Shown: positions 39,275 to 50,249, counted from the first letter of the stretch. The stretch: DNA of 64,000 nt from UBA5951 sp012269555 (GCA_038147755.1 JAYQTS010000012.1:28760-92759), one strand, 5' to 3'. Translations and numbers: made by a program. Notes: generated by a model not told the origin, from the letters alone.

Positions 39275-41443
39275 CTAATTACTGTCATAAGGCACTCCCC
39301 CTAAATATTTAAAATTTAATAAAAATTGATAAGTTTCTGTTATTTTGATGTCTCTATCGCTCTCTGGATCACGTTCATATCGGAGAGATAACGCCAAACA
39401 ATCTTGCAGACCATCTGACCAGGAAATAATAAAGGAAGACTTATCTCTGCTCACCATACTATTCGATAAATCCCAATTTTGAGATGCGCGTAAATTAATA
39501 CTATTATTTAAACTCTGAGACACAGAGACTGTTGCCTCTTCTAAGTCACCATCTGCAGAGGTAAAATAATTTTGTGTTAATTGTGTGTGCGCTACAGTGA
39601 GCTTTGTATTTAAAATATTGGCACTGAATTTAGTACGAGACTCGTCGAGATTTGATGATGTTGAGTTTATTCTTCCAGACCAACTTAACGCATAAAGATT
39701 TTCTTTTTCTGCCGATACTGTAGCCACATAATCAGAGAGGTCTTTATCATTGCCCGCAGTTAAACCAGAGGGCACTTCCCCGGTATGTCTTCGTGAGACA
39801 CCTGCAAATCCGTGCAATGAACCAAGGATCTTTGAGTTTGTAAATGCCGAAAGGCCAATATCTGCCCTTGCACCAGGTAGCACATAATCATATCCCTGAA
39901 ACCTATTGGTTAAAAACATATTCGCTGAGTCTATCCGGAAATCGGCAGAGTCTCGATTTGGAATATCATTATTTTTATCATCGCCTCCTATAAAGGTAAG
40001 TTTAATTTTAGGTTCAAAAATCAATGATTTTTTATTAACGGTATAGTTATAGTATCTTCTCCAGACAGAAGAGGCATGAATGTTTGCTCTTATTACTTCT
40101 CCAGTATTGGTAAAACCGTCATTTCGTTTGTTTACTTGATAAATACTTCCTAAATATCCAATTTCATTTTCGAATATCCCTAATTTATTTTCGTGAGAGT
40201 TAAAGTTAGTTTGTTGAATATTCCATCTAGAAACATCATGTCCTAAATCTTGCCAAATATGGTTAGCATGTATTTTTGTTTTTAAGATATGACCCTCGAT
40301 AAATCCTTTCCCAGTCTTTTCAACGGTTATGGCCGGCAGCGTAATTGGTGAATTTTGTTCATTGGAAGTATCAGTTAAATTTTGAACTTCAGAGAACTCA
40401 ACATGATAGTGACTATTATTTGTTGTTTTATTTCCACTGAATTCTGATCTGAAAGCAGTTTCATCATCTAGGCCATATCGTCTAAGAAACGTATCTTGTG
40501 AACTTTTTTTGAAGTCAAGATTAATTCTCCAGCCATCTTGAATAGAAGAGTCCATTTTTATATTTGCAGCTGAGACATCTTCCCTGTTTTTATCAAATGT
40601 GGATACATAACCAGTGAAGATAGTGGCGTCGAGGTCAGTCTTATCCCATAATTTACGATACCTCGTTTCAAGTATATTGCCTCGATTAGCTGTCATATTA
40701 GGACGAAATTCTATATCACTTGTTTCATCAAGAACCACAAATACTGGAGAATTTACAACGGTACCAGTGTCTTCTGAAAATTTAAATTCAGGAAGGAGTA
40801 ATCCACTGCGTCGATTTATAGAAGGGTCTGGATGGGCAATCCATGGCAAGAAAATAAATGGCAAACCCAAAATATGCATTCTCACATTCTCATGCCGTAT
40901 AGTATTAGCCTGATAATCATGAAAAATTTTACTGGATCTTAAATCCCAGATAGGTGTCTCCCCTGCTTCATAATCACAAATACATGGAGAGAAAACTCCA
41001 TTATTGTAAACAGCTTTTATACCCTCTTTTCTTTCTCCACTTTGCGCTCTAAAACGGCTCCCATCAGAGAGTATGGTTAATAATGGGGAAGCAACAATAT
41101 TTTGGAAATTTTCATTTAGTTGGAGCTTATCTGCCTTGGTTGTAATACCATCTTCAGTTGTCACCGTCACATTACCATAGGCATTACCAATGTCGGCTGA
41201 TTGATTATAAATAACTTTATCAGCCCTTAATTTATATTGCCCCTGCTGAAAAAGAACATTTTTTTCTGCTATTATAACGCCTTCATTTTGATTAATTTCT
41301 ATGGTATCAGCTTCAAAAATAACTTCGGTTGTTTTTGTGGAATTGTCAGCAGTGTGTCCCAAGGAAACATGTATAATATTAGCAAGTAAGACTAAGAAAA
41401 CTATAAACTTAATATTTTGATTATTTATTTTTTTTGAAAACAT
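39275..41443 (-). CDS. lptD: LPS-assembly outer-membrane protein LptD
   Basis: Outer-membrane beta barrel that inserts lipopolysaccharide into the outer leaflet with LptE. 722 residues: signal sequence at residues 10-30, OstA-like periplasmic jellyroll (TIEINQNEGVIIAEKNVLFQQG), then the LptD barrel with HPDPSINRRSGLLLPEF as a landmark and the conserved C-terminal strand LALSLRYERDPESDRD. Cysteines for the interdomain disulfides are present (CICDYE and QDCLAL). Intact despite its length. The usual neighbours surA and pdxA are not here; it converges on the nucleosidase gene. Confidence 0.94.
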   Translation of the reverse strand: MFSKKINNQNIKFIVFLVLLANIIHVSLGHTADNSTKTTEVIFEADTIEINQNEGVIIAEKNVLFQQGQYKLRADKVIYNQSADIGNAYGNVTVTTEDGITTKADKLQLNENFQNIVASPLLTILSDGSRFRAQSGERKEGIKAVYNNGVFSPCICDYEAGETPIWDLRSSKIFHDYQANTIRHENVRMHILGLPFIFLPWIAHPDPSINRRSGLLLPEFKFSEDTGTVVNSPVFVVLDETSDIEFRPNMTANRGNILETRYRKLWDKTDLDATIFTGYVSTFDKNREDVSAANIKMDSSIQDGWRINLDFKKSSQDTFLRRYGLDDETAFRSEFSGNKTTNNSHYHVEFSEVQNLTDTSNEQNSPITLPAITVEKTGKGFIEGHILKTKIHANHIWQDLGHDVSRWNIQQTNFNSHENKLGIFENEIGYLGSIYQVNKRNDGFTNTGEVIRANIHASSVWRRYYNYTVNKKSLIFEPKIKLTFIGGDDKNNDIPNRDSADFRIDSANMFLTNRFQGYDYVLPGARADIGLSAFTNSKILGSLHGFAGVSRRHTGEVPSGLTAGNDKDLSDYVATVSAEKENLYALSWSGRINSTSSNLDESRTKFSANILNTKLTVAHTQLTQNYFTSADGDLEEATVSVSQSLNNSINLRASQNWDLSNSMVSRDKSSFIISWSDGLQDCLALSLRYERDPESDRDIKITETYQFLLNFKYLGGVPYDSN

Positions 41444-41560
41444 ATTATTAATTCAATAATCTCGTTATAGTAGAATAAAGTTGATACCTAAATAATATAG
41501 CTAACATCTTGCATGCTCTGTTGTAAATTCTATTAAACAGAAAAATAAGTAAGAATAAAA

Positions 41561-42526
41561 ATGAATGAAGTTTACAAAGTTACAAGAGATAAATATTTAA
41601 TAATTAAACACGGTGCGCTTGGAGATATCCTTCAGGGATTGGACGCATTTGAGAGTCTTCGAAAGAGTTTTCCATTAGCAAATTTAACTCTACTTACTAG
41701 TCCAGCATTTGCTTCACTAGCTAATTTAATGCCTTATTTTGACTCAATTATCATCGATGAAAGAAAACCATTCTACTATTTTCGAAAAACATATCAAATA
41801 CGAAACCATTTTAGAAAAAATTGGACTGCAGTTATTGATTTACAATGTTCTAAAAGAACAACGGCTTATTTCGATTGGTTTTATAAAAGTGGTGGTGGTA
41901 ATTGGTATGGAACTGCAAAGGAATGCAGTCACCCAATGCCTGATTTCACAAATGTAAACAATAGAGACAGAATGTTAGAAGCAGTGAAAATGGCAGGTGC
42001 ATCGGAATTTAAGGCAGAATTATCATGGTTGGTAAAAGACAGTAAAATGGTATTTAAGAAGTTTAAATTAAAGAAACCATATTGTGTGATTATACCAGGT
42101 AGTTCACCACAAAAACCAAGTAAAAGGTGGTCTGCTGAGAAATATGCTCACTTGTCAAATTCGCTTTATGAATTGGGAATCACCCCCTACCTAACGGGAA
42201 CTAAAATAGAGAGAAAAATTGCAATGGAAGTTTGCGCTAATAGTAGAGCTTCAGAAATCCTTGTCGATAACACCAGTTTACAAGAATTAGCACAAATTTT
42301 CACAAAAGCACAATTTATTGTTGGAAATGATACGGGGCCAACTTTTCTTGCCGCAAGGATAGGCGCGCCAACCTTAATGATAATGGGAGACGATACAAAC
42401 CCTTACATATCGTCACCAACAGGGCCCGCAACAGGGATTATATATAAAGCGAATATTCAGGAAATTACAACGCAAGAGGTAATAAAAAAAGTTCAAGAGC
42501 TGGGAGGTTTTTCTCTTTTAAAATGA
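41561..42526 (+). CDS. Glycosyltransferase family 9 (heptosyltransferase-like)
   Basis: Adds heptose or a related sugar to the LPS core in characterised members. 321 residues, two Rossmann domains. HGALGDILQGLDAFESLRK near the N-terminus is the GT9 acceptor-side signature; VIIPGSSPQKPSKRWSAEKYA and VGNDTGPTFLAARIGAPTLM form the donor ADP-heptose site. No membrane segment. Substrate specificity cannot be assigned. It stands divergently from lptD, another LPS gene, with 117 bases between. Confidence 0.9.
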   Translation: MNEVYKVTRDKYLIIKHGALGDILQGLDAFESLRKSFPLANLTLLTSPAFASLANLMPYFDSIIIDERKPFYYFRKTYQIRNHFRKNWTAVIDLQCSKRTTAYFDWFYKSGGGNWYGTAKECSHPMPDFTNVNNRDRMLEAVKMAGASEFKAELSWLVKDSKMVFKKFKLKKPYCVIIPGSSPQKPSKRWSAEKYAHLSNSLYELGITPYLTGTKIERKIAMEVCANSRASEILVDNTSLQELAQIFTKAQFIVGNDTGPTFLAARIGAPTLMIMGDDTNPYISSPTGPATGIIYKANIQEITTQEVIKKVQELGGFSLLK

Positions 42527-43074
42527 GGAGCCAGGCTCATTAAGAAACATCAATTCTTCTTCGGTACTTGGCCTGCTTAGTATTAGGTTACGGTGAGGAA
42601 TCTTCCAAATTTTGCAATGATGTCTCTATGCTTTACCGCAAATTCATAGGTTCGATTGTTAGCGTGTTGTTTGAATAGGGGAAGTGACTTTTCCTGTATT
42701 GAAATATCCTCGCTATGCATCATCGGCATTAATAAAAATTGTTTAAACGTCATAGATAATTCAGAAAACCATTTACTATTTATTGATTTTTGACTGAGGA
42801 CAAGTGCCATTTCATCCCCAGAAAAAGCTTTTGGTGTATCTCTGAATATATTTCGGGTAAATTGATCTAATAATATAACTAAACTCACCGAGCCTGTAGA
42901 TGTTTTTGACCATCTATCTAACTGACCATTTAATGCTTTTATAACAGTAGTGCCAGCTCTTTCTAAAAGCATTGCATCGAATTCTTTATCTTTTTTAAAC
43001 CATTGCTCTGGAGAGATTTCTTCAAACCAAAACGTAATTATGTCTTCTTTTGTTACAATCAATTTACTATGCAC
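42518..43074 (-). CDS. DUF924 family protein (one frameshift)
   Basis: All-helical, TPR-like family of unknown function common in Proteobacteria. Signatures: FWFEEISPEQWFKKD at residues 16-30, LLDQFTRNIFRDTPKAF at mid-protein, MMHSEDISIQEKSL, and the C-terminal GRFPHRN once the frame is repaired by one C at 42597-42598 (plus-strand GG). The repaired tail, with SRPSTEEELMFL, runs to a stop at 42518 and overlaps the end of the convergent glycosyltransferase by nine bases. About 185 residues, the family length. Confidence 0.85.
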
Positions 43075-43088
43075 TTTTAGTGTTCCTA

Positions 43089-44523
43089 TTAATTTATAAT
43101 CCTACCTGGATTAAGAAGATTTTTTGGGTCGAGGCTATTTTTTATTTTAGTCATTATGTGATAATGATTTGGGTCTTTGGTGTTTATAAGCTGGTTTGTT
43201 TTAAGCTGGCCAATTCCGTGTTCAGCGCTGATGGACCCAGAAAATTTTTCAAGTGAGTCGTAAATTACCTGCAAGATTTGCGCTCTTTTTTCTGACCAAT
43301 TTGGGTCACCTTCCTCAGCCTCTACAACATTGAAGTGCAAATTTCCATCACCCACATGTCCATACCCACAAATTCGACTTTTGTTACATATTTTTGCAAC
43401 CTCAATTGAAGCAAAATTATAAAACTCAGCTAGTTTATCTCTGCGAACAGAAATATCAGTATTTATGGGCCAGGATTCTTGTTTGGTAGCTTGTGGAGCA
43501 TTTTCACGTATTGCCCAGAAAGCTTGTCTCTGTGCCTCATTTTGAGCAACAATCGCATTCGATATTAGATTATCATTATAAGCCTGCTCCAGAAAACATT
43601 CCATAATATTTTGTAAAAAAGATTTTCCTAAAGTGTTATCTTCTAAATTGTCTGACTTAGATGAGCTTATCTCCATTAATAAAATAAAACCAGAGTAAGG
43701 TTTTATTGGTTGAGAAATATCTGGAAACTGTTTGTATACTATGTCTAGTAATGTCTTAGGCATAATTTCGAATGAATCCACCTGGTCTCCAGAGTAGTTT
43801 TGCAACATTTCTAGTAATTTTAGAGAATGCTCGAACTTTTCAATTACCGCTATGGAAGTTGATTTGACTTTTGGTTTTGATACTAATTTTAAACAAGAGG
43901 CTGTAATAATACCCAGAGTTCCTTCAGAACCGATGAATAGGTTTTTTAAATCATACCCGGTGTTATCTTTCCTTAGTGGTTCAAGTTGATTAATGATAGC
44001 ACCATCGGCTAGTACAACTTCTAGTCCAAGGCATTGTTCTCTCATACTACCATATCTCAACACATTCAAACCACCGGCATTAGTCGCCAGATTACCCCCG
44101 ATCGTACAACTGCCTTTAGCCGCGAGAGTTAGCGGTAAGCAAAGATTTTGTTTTCTCTACCAACTCGTGGATTTGTTGTAATATACATCCTGACTGAGCA
44201 ATGATTGTTCTATTTTCCGGTGAAAATTCAATAATTGAGTTCATTTTTTTAAGGCTTAAAATAACACTCTCGCCGGTTTGATCTGGAATACCTCCTCCGA
44301 CTAAACCAGTATTACCTCCTTGTGGCACGATAGTCTGGTTTTCTGTATCTGCAATCTGCATAATGGTCGAGACCATCTGAGTATCGGTTGGCATTAATAT
44401 CGCTTTCGCGTTCCCTCTAAAGTTTCCACGCCAATCTATTAGATAGGAGCCATTATCGTTTCATCTTTTAAGATGATTGAATTATTTATCTGCGCCTCAA
44501 TTTTTTTAAAAATTATTTGCCAT
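43089..44523 (-). CDS. FAD-linked D-2-hydroxyacid dehydrogenase, GlcD/D2HGDH-like (three frameshifts)
   Basis: Vanillyl-alcohol-oxidase-fold flavoenzyme; nearest characterised relatives oxidise D-2-hydroxyglutarate or D-lactate/glycolate. The FAD site shows VPQGGNTGLVGGGIP and GSCTIGGNLATNAGG; the C-terminal half has CGYGHVGDGNLHFNV (metal/substrate histidines) and SISAEHGIGQLK. Three indels: one A missing at 44508-44512 and one C missing near 44457 (both needed to reach ATG 44523 and give GSYLIDWRGNFRGNAKA), and one extra base at about 44136 (giving LLPLTLAAKG). Repaired length is about 478 residues, the family norm. It may provide a third hydroxyacid oxidation route beside dld and lldD. Substrate not assignable from the sequence. 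Confidence 0.85.
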
Positions 44524-44558
44524 TTATGTCCTAATTCCTTCTGAACCAATTCTTAATT

Positions 44559-45506
44559 TCAATTCCTAGGTGCGGCAGCGCGAGCAAGTCTCTCATTTAT
44601 GGCTTCTCCGATACCAATATTTGGAATAGGGGCAACGGCTATACTTATAGGGTTCATTTTGTCTGCTACATGCAACAAGTCAAATAATTTTGCAGCAGCT
44701 TCGATGAGGTCTCCAGTTTCAGTTAAATGTAAATCAGCATTTGGAGTGTTGAAACCGATAAATATTTCCCCTTTCTTCTTATTGGTTGCATTAATTCTGA
44801 CATTTGCAAATGGTGCATAATGGCTTTCAAGTTGGCCAGGAGCGATTGGGCTATTTCCTTGTTTTGATTTTGGATATATACAATGCATATTAGTCTGATT
44901 TTTTATATCAAGATTTGTTATTGGTCCAGTTCGGAGAATGACGGGTGCTTCATTTCGTGCATCAATAATCGTGGATTCAATGCCGGCACTGCATGTACCA
45001 GCATCAATAACTTCAGTGCAATGTGAAATAAGCGCCTCATCGAGATGATTTACTTTTGTTGGGCTAAGTTTACCACTGGGATTGGCAGATGGCGCAACAA
45101 TGGGCACGCCTGCGATTTCTAACAATTTTTTGCATATTGGGTGACTTGGGACTCTCAAAGCAACACTATCCAAACCGGCCCTAGCGAGAGAACAGATGGG
45201 ACTATTGTCAAGGCAGGTAAGTACAAGGCTCAATGGGCCCGGCCAAAAAATATCACCTAAATGCTTAGCAAGTTTGGTTACCTTAACCAGCTTAAATGCC
45301 ATTTCTTTATTAGCACAGTGTACAATCAATGGATTAAACTGAGGTCTTTTTTTTACCTCATATAGCTTTGCGACGGCGTTTGGATTATTTGAAGCTGCAC
45401 CAATTCCATAAACAGTTTCAGTAGGAAAAATCACTAATTTTCCTTGTCTCAGGGCTAGTCCAGCACGTTCAATTGTTTTATCTTGATTTTGGGGTGCGAG
45501 TATCAT
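44559..45506 (-). CDS. Threonylcarbamoyl-AMP synthase, Sua5 type
   Basis: Makes threonylcarbamoyl-AMP for t6A37 of ANN-decoding tRNAs. 315 residues: YrdC domain (FPTETVYGIGAASNN near residue 27, RPQFNPLIVHC, VALRVPSHPI, VAPSANPSG), then a linker and the C-terminal Sua5 domain starting around PIAPGQLESHYAP. The two-domain form is Sua5/YwlC, not the short TsaC. Adjacent to the FAD-linked dehydrogenase on the same strand (35-base gap), a pairing of unclear meaning. Confidence 0.94.
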   Translation of the reverse strand: MILAPQNQDKTIERAGLALRQGKLVIFPTETVYGIGAASNNPNAVAKLYEVKKRPQFNPLIVHCANKEMAFKLVKVTKLAKHLGDIFWPGPLSLVLTCLDNSPICSLARAGLDSVALRVPSHPICKKLLEIAGVPIVAPSANPSGKLSPTKVNHLDEALISHCTEVIDAGTCSAGIESTIIDARNEAPVILRTGPITNLDIKNQTNMHCIYPKSKQGNSPIAPGQLESHYAPFANVRINATNKKKGEIFIGFNTPNADLHLTETGDLIEAAAKLFDLLHVADKMNPISIAVAPIPNIGIGEAINERLARAAAPRN

Positions 45507-45652
45507 GACATCATTTAATTTTGTTTACGAGATAGGAGTGGTATTTAGAGTAAGATGTTTACCATGTTGTTTTCAATCGAGATATCCTAGACTTATAAAA
45601 TAATTACATATTTTGAATTTTAAATAGATTAATAATATAGGACGAAATAAAA

Positions 45653-46282
45653 ATGTGCGGAAGATTTGCGCTAACTACCACAAATGAGGAACTGTCGCAT
45701 CGTTTTGCTCTCAAAACACAACAAAATTTTCCTAACCGCTGGAATATTGCTCCTTCCCAAACTAGTTTAACGCTTACCAGTAATGATGGTTTTAACCTTA
45801 GCCTAAATAATCAGGATAAATTTGGCATTTGGGAACCAGGCTTAAAAAAAAGAATAATTAACGCAAGGTCTGAAACGATTACAGTGAGACCAATGTTCAA
45901 AGAGGCTTTCAAATCTGCTAGATGCCTCGTGCTCGCATCAGGATGGTTTGAATGGGATGCTAATAAAACACCTTATTATATTAGTCTGAAGGATAACAGG
46001 GTAATGGCTTTCGCTGGATTGCGGTTTAAGGAAAAAGAAAATAATTGTTTTGTAATCTTAACGGGTTCTGCAAAAGGGGCACTTTCAGAGATACATCATA
46101 GAACACCTTTACTTTTAAAGAGAAAATTTTGGTCTATTTGGCTTGGAATCACAGAAAACATACCAAAAGAGTGCCTATTTTCTCCAGAGAGCCATTTCTT
46201 TCATTGGCATGAAGTATCATCACAAGTTGGTAATGTCGTAAATGATAATGCTAGCCTTGTACTTCCCATTTCTAAAATTTAA
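45653..46282 (+). CDS. SRAP (HMCES/YedK-like) abasic-site shielding protein
   Basis: Forms a thiazolidine DNA-protein crosslink with abasic sites in single-stranded DNA. 209 residues. Cys2 directly after the initiator (MCGRFAL) is the crosslinking residue; NRWNIAPSQ, NARSET and the ASGWFEWD segment are family hallmarks; the histidine of EIHHRTPLLL completes the active site. The convergent neighbour is alkA, whose product creates abasic sites, a functionally apt pairing. Confidence 0.94.
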   Translation: MCGRFALTTTNEELSHRFALKTQQNFPNRWNIAPSQTSLTLTSNDGFNLSLNNQDKFGIWEPGLKKRIINARSETITVRPMFKEAFKSARCLVLASGWFEWDANKTPYYISLKDNRVMAFAGLRFKEKENNCFVILTGSAKGALSEIHHRTPLLLKRKFWSIWLGITENIPKECLFSPESHFFHWHEVSSQVGNVVNDNASLVLPISKI

Positions 46283-46289
46283 TAATGTC

Positions 46290-46920
46290 TTAAATTGGCT
46301 TCCCATTACTTTTTACTCTTGCATATATATGCCACAGCATTAATGCACCTGCACCTCGGTAAGGAGACCATGGTTCTGATAATCTATTCATCTCTATATT
46401 AGAAGGCCTTTCGGTTAATTTTTTAAAATTTTCATTGCTTCTTGCAATGCCAAGTCTCCACCCGGCCACGCATCAAAATCTTGAAGAGCAAATAAGCGAA
46501 AATTGTCGGCAGTCCAATCTCCAATCCCTCTAAAAGAAGTAAGCTGTTCTTTTATTTTTCCCCCACTTTTTTTGTTAGTTCATCAAAGTTGAGTTTTCCT
46601 TCAGTTGTAGCCTTAGCTATTTCTATTATATATTCGGATTTTCTGCGCGACAAACCAACTCGCATTAATTTTTCTGGATTAGAGCTAATTATATTTCTGG
46701 TTATAGTAAGGTTTTCTTCCTTAAGTCTCGTCCATATTGCTTCAGCTACTTTTCGAGATATCTGCTGTCCTATTATTATACGTGTAAGGGTTTCAAATGA
46801 TGCAGGCATCTTTCTTTCGTCAGGATAACCATAAAATTTTACGGCCTCCTTTATGTCCTTATCGAGTTTGCCTAGTTTATCTAACGCTTGAGAGATTTTT
46901 AATTGGAACTTCTTCGACAT
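46290..46920 (-). CDS. DNA-3-methyladenine glycosylase, AlkA family (two frameshifts)
   Basis: Excises alkylated purines in base-excision repair. Helix-hairpin-helix GPD family: IIGQQISRKVAEAIW near residue 49, the hairpin GIGDWTADNF and the catalytic aspartate in WPGGDLALQEA, which lies beyond the first break. Breaks: one base missing in the C-run 46560-46564 (giving KKVGGKIKEQ) and one in the T-run 46419-46424 (giving KILKKLTERPS). The repaired tail reads LSEPWSPYRGAGALMLWHIY and stops at 46290. About 210 residues, the short bacterial AlkA type without the N-terminal TATA-box-like domain. Confidence 0.9.
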
Positions 46921-46990
46921 AATATTTTCTGCTATATTAAAATCATCGTATTTTCAAGTTTTCAATAAAGAAAACAGTAGGAGAATAGAA

Positions 46991-47644
46991 TTGATTGTCT
47001 GGGACCTTCCTTTAAGAGTGTATCATTGGTTGTTAGTTATTTGCGTAGTAAGTGCTTATATTACCGCTGATTGGAATGACCGAAACATTCATCAGTTCTT
47101 TGGAATGGCTGTACTAGGTTTGTGTGTGTTTCGCTTTATTTGGGGGTTTACTGGAAGCCCATCTGCTAAATTTTATTATTTAATAAAATCTCCAAGTATA
47201 GTTATTTCCTATGTAATTCAGGTTTTAAAAAGAAAGGCTCATACTATTGCAGGGCATTCACCTCTCGGCGGTTGGGCTACTATTGCACTTATTTCAATTA
47301 CAAGTTGGTTTGCAATAACAGGGTCATTTTCAAACGATGGTATTTTATTTTATGGACCATTTGCTCATTTTTTTCCATCATTAAGTGATCTTACTACTAA
47401 GTTACATAAAAATGCAGAAATTTTTTTAATTTTAATCTTGCTTACACATTTAAGTGCAATTGCCTTTTATCGATTTTGGGTTGGCCATAACTTGGTCCCA
47501 GCAATGATACATGGCTCAAGAGAAGAAACAGAGGGCCCCGGAGGAGAAATTTCATTTAGTCACACCATACTTGGACTAGGGTTATTGTCATTCTGTTTAT
47601 TGGGTGCTTTTCTATTTATTTTATTAAAACCGTCTTTTTTTTAG
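46991..47644 (+). CDS. Cytochrome b561-type membrane protein
   Basis: Di-haem b-type integral membrane electron carrier of the Ni/Fe-hydrogenase/cytochrome b561 family. 217 residues, about four or five membrane segments. Haem-ligand histidines are seen in VYHWLL (residue ~11), NIHQFF (~35), and HKNAEIFLILILLTHLSAI (two near residues 138 and 152). It starts at TTG 46991 with AGGAGA at 46978-46983. No soluble cytochrome c or dehydrogenase partner is adjacent, so its electron partner is unknown. Confidence 0.88.
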   Translation: MIVWDLPLRVYHWLLVICVVSAYITADWNDRNIHQFFGMAVLGLCVFRFIWGFTGSPSAKFYYLIKSPSIVISYVIQVLKRKAHTIAGHSPLGGWATIALISITSWFAITGSFSNDGILFYGPFAHFFPSLSDLTTKLHKNAEIFLILILLTHLSAIAFYRFWVGHNLVPAMIHGSREETEGPGGEISFSHTILGLGLLSFCLLGAFLFILLKPSFF

Positions 47645-47762
47645 ATAATTTTGTATAAATGAAAACCTTCATTAGGGGGCAGAAAAGTGGATTCGGAGAT
47701 TGACTAGATGATATTAAAAACTACTGTTACGTGGCTTTGTTGTTTTTGAAAGGTTGGCCGTA

Positions 47763-48266
47763 ATGTCTGATGGATTTATATTATCTGTTATGGGTGAGAG
47801 TGAAATAGAGACATTTGAAGTTCAACTCAAAAATAAACGCATGTCATCGCAAGTACATGATACAATAGAAGACCAGGTAAATTGGCTTGGTTCAATACTA
47901 GATGTTGGTGCTGATAAGAATTTAACTCAGGCGCAGAAAGAAAATATTGCATATATTGCTGAGTCATTTGTATTAGATAATTTAAAATCAGAATTTAAAA
48001 GCTATGTGTTATTGCTTGTTCTTAGAGAAAAATGGCCAGTAGGGCAAAAATCTAAGTTTAAAATAAGAGCTGACAAAGTTGGCGCAAATCATACTTATAT
48101 CACGCATATCTGTGAACCTCAGCTAATTGGACCTTCTCCAGATGAAAAGGATTTAAAAAAGGCTGAAGATAGCTCTCTTGCCTCACAGCTTTCTTTTCTT
48201 AAGAAAAATAAAAAACGGTTTGCAAATTCAAGCGCCATTCATGAATTTATTCGCCAACATAGATAA
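47763..48266 (+). CDS. Hypothetical protein (167 aa), family not recognised
   Basis: Soluble, charged, lysine-rich protein without signal peptide or membrane segment. Helices dominate, for example QAQKENIAYIAESFVLDNL at about residue 58, then KSYVLLLVLREKWPVGQKSKFKIRAD. The C-terminal half ends SSAIHEFIRQHR after a Lys-rich stretch (SFLKKNKKRFAN). I prefer ATG 47763 (MSDGFIL) to the in-frame TTG at 47754. The 118 bases upstream are non-coding. No function can be offered. Confidence 0.6.
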   Translation: MSDGFILSVMGESEIETFEVQLKNKRMSSQVHDTIEDQVNWLGSILDVGADKNLTQAQKENIAYIAESFVLDNLKSEFKSYVLLLVLREKWPVGQKSKFKIRADKVGANHTYITHICEPQLIGPSPDEKDLKKAEDSSLASQLSFLKKNKKRFANSSAIHEFIRQHR

Positions 48267-48297
48267 ATTTGAGAACTTCGTTGAGCACTTTTAATTT

Positions 48298-50249
48298 CTA
48301 AATAACAAGCTCTGGTAAATTTTTGAATAACTCTAGAGCTTCAGGATTTGCTAGTGCTTCTGTATTTTTAACATCTTTGTTGTGTATAACATCACGCACA
48401 GCCAGCTCAGTGATTTTTCCTGAGCGAGTGCGAGGAATATCTTTAACAGCAATGATTACTTCAGGCACATGGCGTGGAGTTGCCTTAGCTCTTATTTCCT
48501 TTTAAGTCGATTTTTTAATTCATCATCCAGAATTATGCCATCTTTTAATCTAACAAATAATATTATACGAACATCATCATTAATATTTTGTCCAATAACA
48601 AGTGCCTCTATTATTTCATTGAAAGATTCAACAGGTCGATATATCTCCGCTGTTCCAATTCTAATTCCCCCTGGGTTTAAGGTTGCATCCGACCTACCAT
48701 GAATGATTATGCCATCATTTTCTGAGAGAGTTGCCCAGTCACCATGACGCCAACCATTATCAAACATTTCAAAATAGGCAGAATGATACTTGCTTCCATC
48801 TGGGTCGTTCCAAAACCCTATTGGCATAGATGGGAAAGCAGATTTGCAGCATAATTCACCCTGTTCACCTTTTAGACTTAATCCCTGTTCAGAAAGAATT
48901 ACTACATCCATGCCAAGCCCTCTACATTGTATTTCGCCTGCATAAACCGGTCGTATTGGGCATCCAAGCACAAAACAGGATACAATATCTGTTCCGCCAG
49001 AAATGGAAGCAAGCTGTACGTTAGTTTTGACGTGCTTATAAATGAAATCAAATCCCTCTACATTAAGAGGGGAGCCTGTTGAACAAATAACTTTAAGATT
49101 AGTTAAATTTGCGATTTTTTCTGGATAAATACCAGATTTTCTAGAAGCATCTATAAATTTTGCAGAGGTTCCAAGCAAATAAAGCTTCTCTTGTTCTGCC
49201 ATTTTCCATATCCTTTCTGGACCGGGATAGAATGGGTTTCCTTCAAACAGTACTATCTTTGCCTGTATTGCGAGCGAAGACACCAGCCAATTCCACATCA
49301 TCCATCCACAAGTTGTAAAATAAAAGACAGACGCATTTCTTGGGATATTGGAATGAAGCCTATGTTCTTTAATATGCTGCAACAGTGTGCCCCCAACACT
49401 GTGCACAATACATTTTGGTGCACCTGTGGTGCCTGAGGAATAAAGTATATATAAAGGATCGTTGAATTTCACAGGTGTGTATTCTTCTATTGGCGAATGT
49501 TTAAGGGCATCTGAATATAAGGATACTTTTGGCTCAGATACTAAATCAGATGCGTTACCTGAATAGTCATGAACTAAAATATGAACAAGGCTTGGTAATT
49601 TTTCTTTAAGTTGACGAATTACGTCTACCCTACTAATTTTCTTACCTGCGTAAAAATACCCGTCAACAGTCACTAGCAATTTTGGCTCAATCTGACTAAA
49701 GCGGTCAAATACGCCATTAAATCCAAAATCAGGAGAGCAGCTTGAATAAATGGCTCCAAGTGATGCTGCTGCAAGCATTGTTTCCACTGCCTGCCGTATA
49801 TTTGGGATGTAAGCGGCTACTCTATCTCCTTTGACAACGCCTTGAGATTTCATCCAGCCTGCAAGTACAGTCACACGTTCCTTTAGTTCTTTTCGAGTAA
49901 CAGTTTCAATAGTGCCATCCTCATGATGACTAGATAGCGCAGCCTGACCATCTGCATTAATCAGCAAGTTCTCAGCAAAATTTAAGCTTGAGTCTGGGAA
50001 AAATTGAGCGCCAGGAATTTTATCTCTATTAATAAGTAGTCTCTTGCCTTTTAGCCCAACAACACCGTGCCATTGCCAAATAGAGTCCCAAAATAAGTCT
50101 GGGTATTCTACTGACCATAACCATAAATTTCTATATTTATTTCTCCAGTCAAATCCGTGATGAGACTTCACCCAGTTTGCGAAATTACTTAATTCTGACT
50201 TTTCTATTTCCGAGGGGGTAGGTTGCCATAATATGGGCGTGGCTGTCAT
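48298..50249 (-). CDS. aacS: Acetoacetyl-CoA synthetase (one frameshift)
   Basis: ATP-dependent activation of acetoacetate to acetoacetyl-CoA, used in ketone or PHB turnover. ANL superfamily: N-terminal ACAS motif (FANWVKSHHGFDW), AMP-binding LYSSGTTGAPKCIVHSVGG, and HGRSDATLNPGGIRIGTAEIY. The frame breaks at the T-run 48495-48497; one added base restores the catalytic C-terminus RAKATPRHVPEVII and the acetylation-lysine motif RTRSGKITELAVRD (the final catalytic lysine), stop 48298. About 650 residues, typical for AacS. No thiolase or PHB genes are adjacent. Confidence 0.93.
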
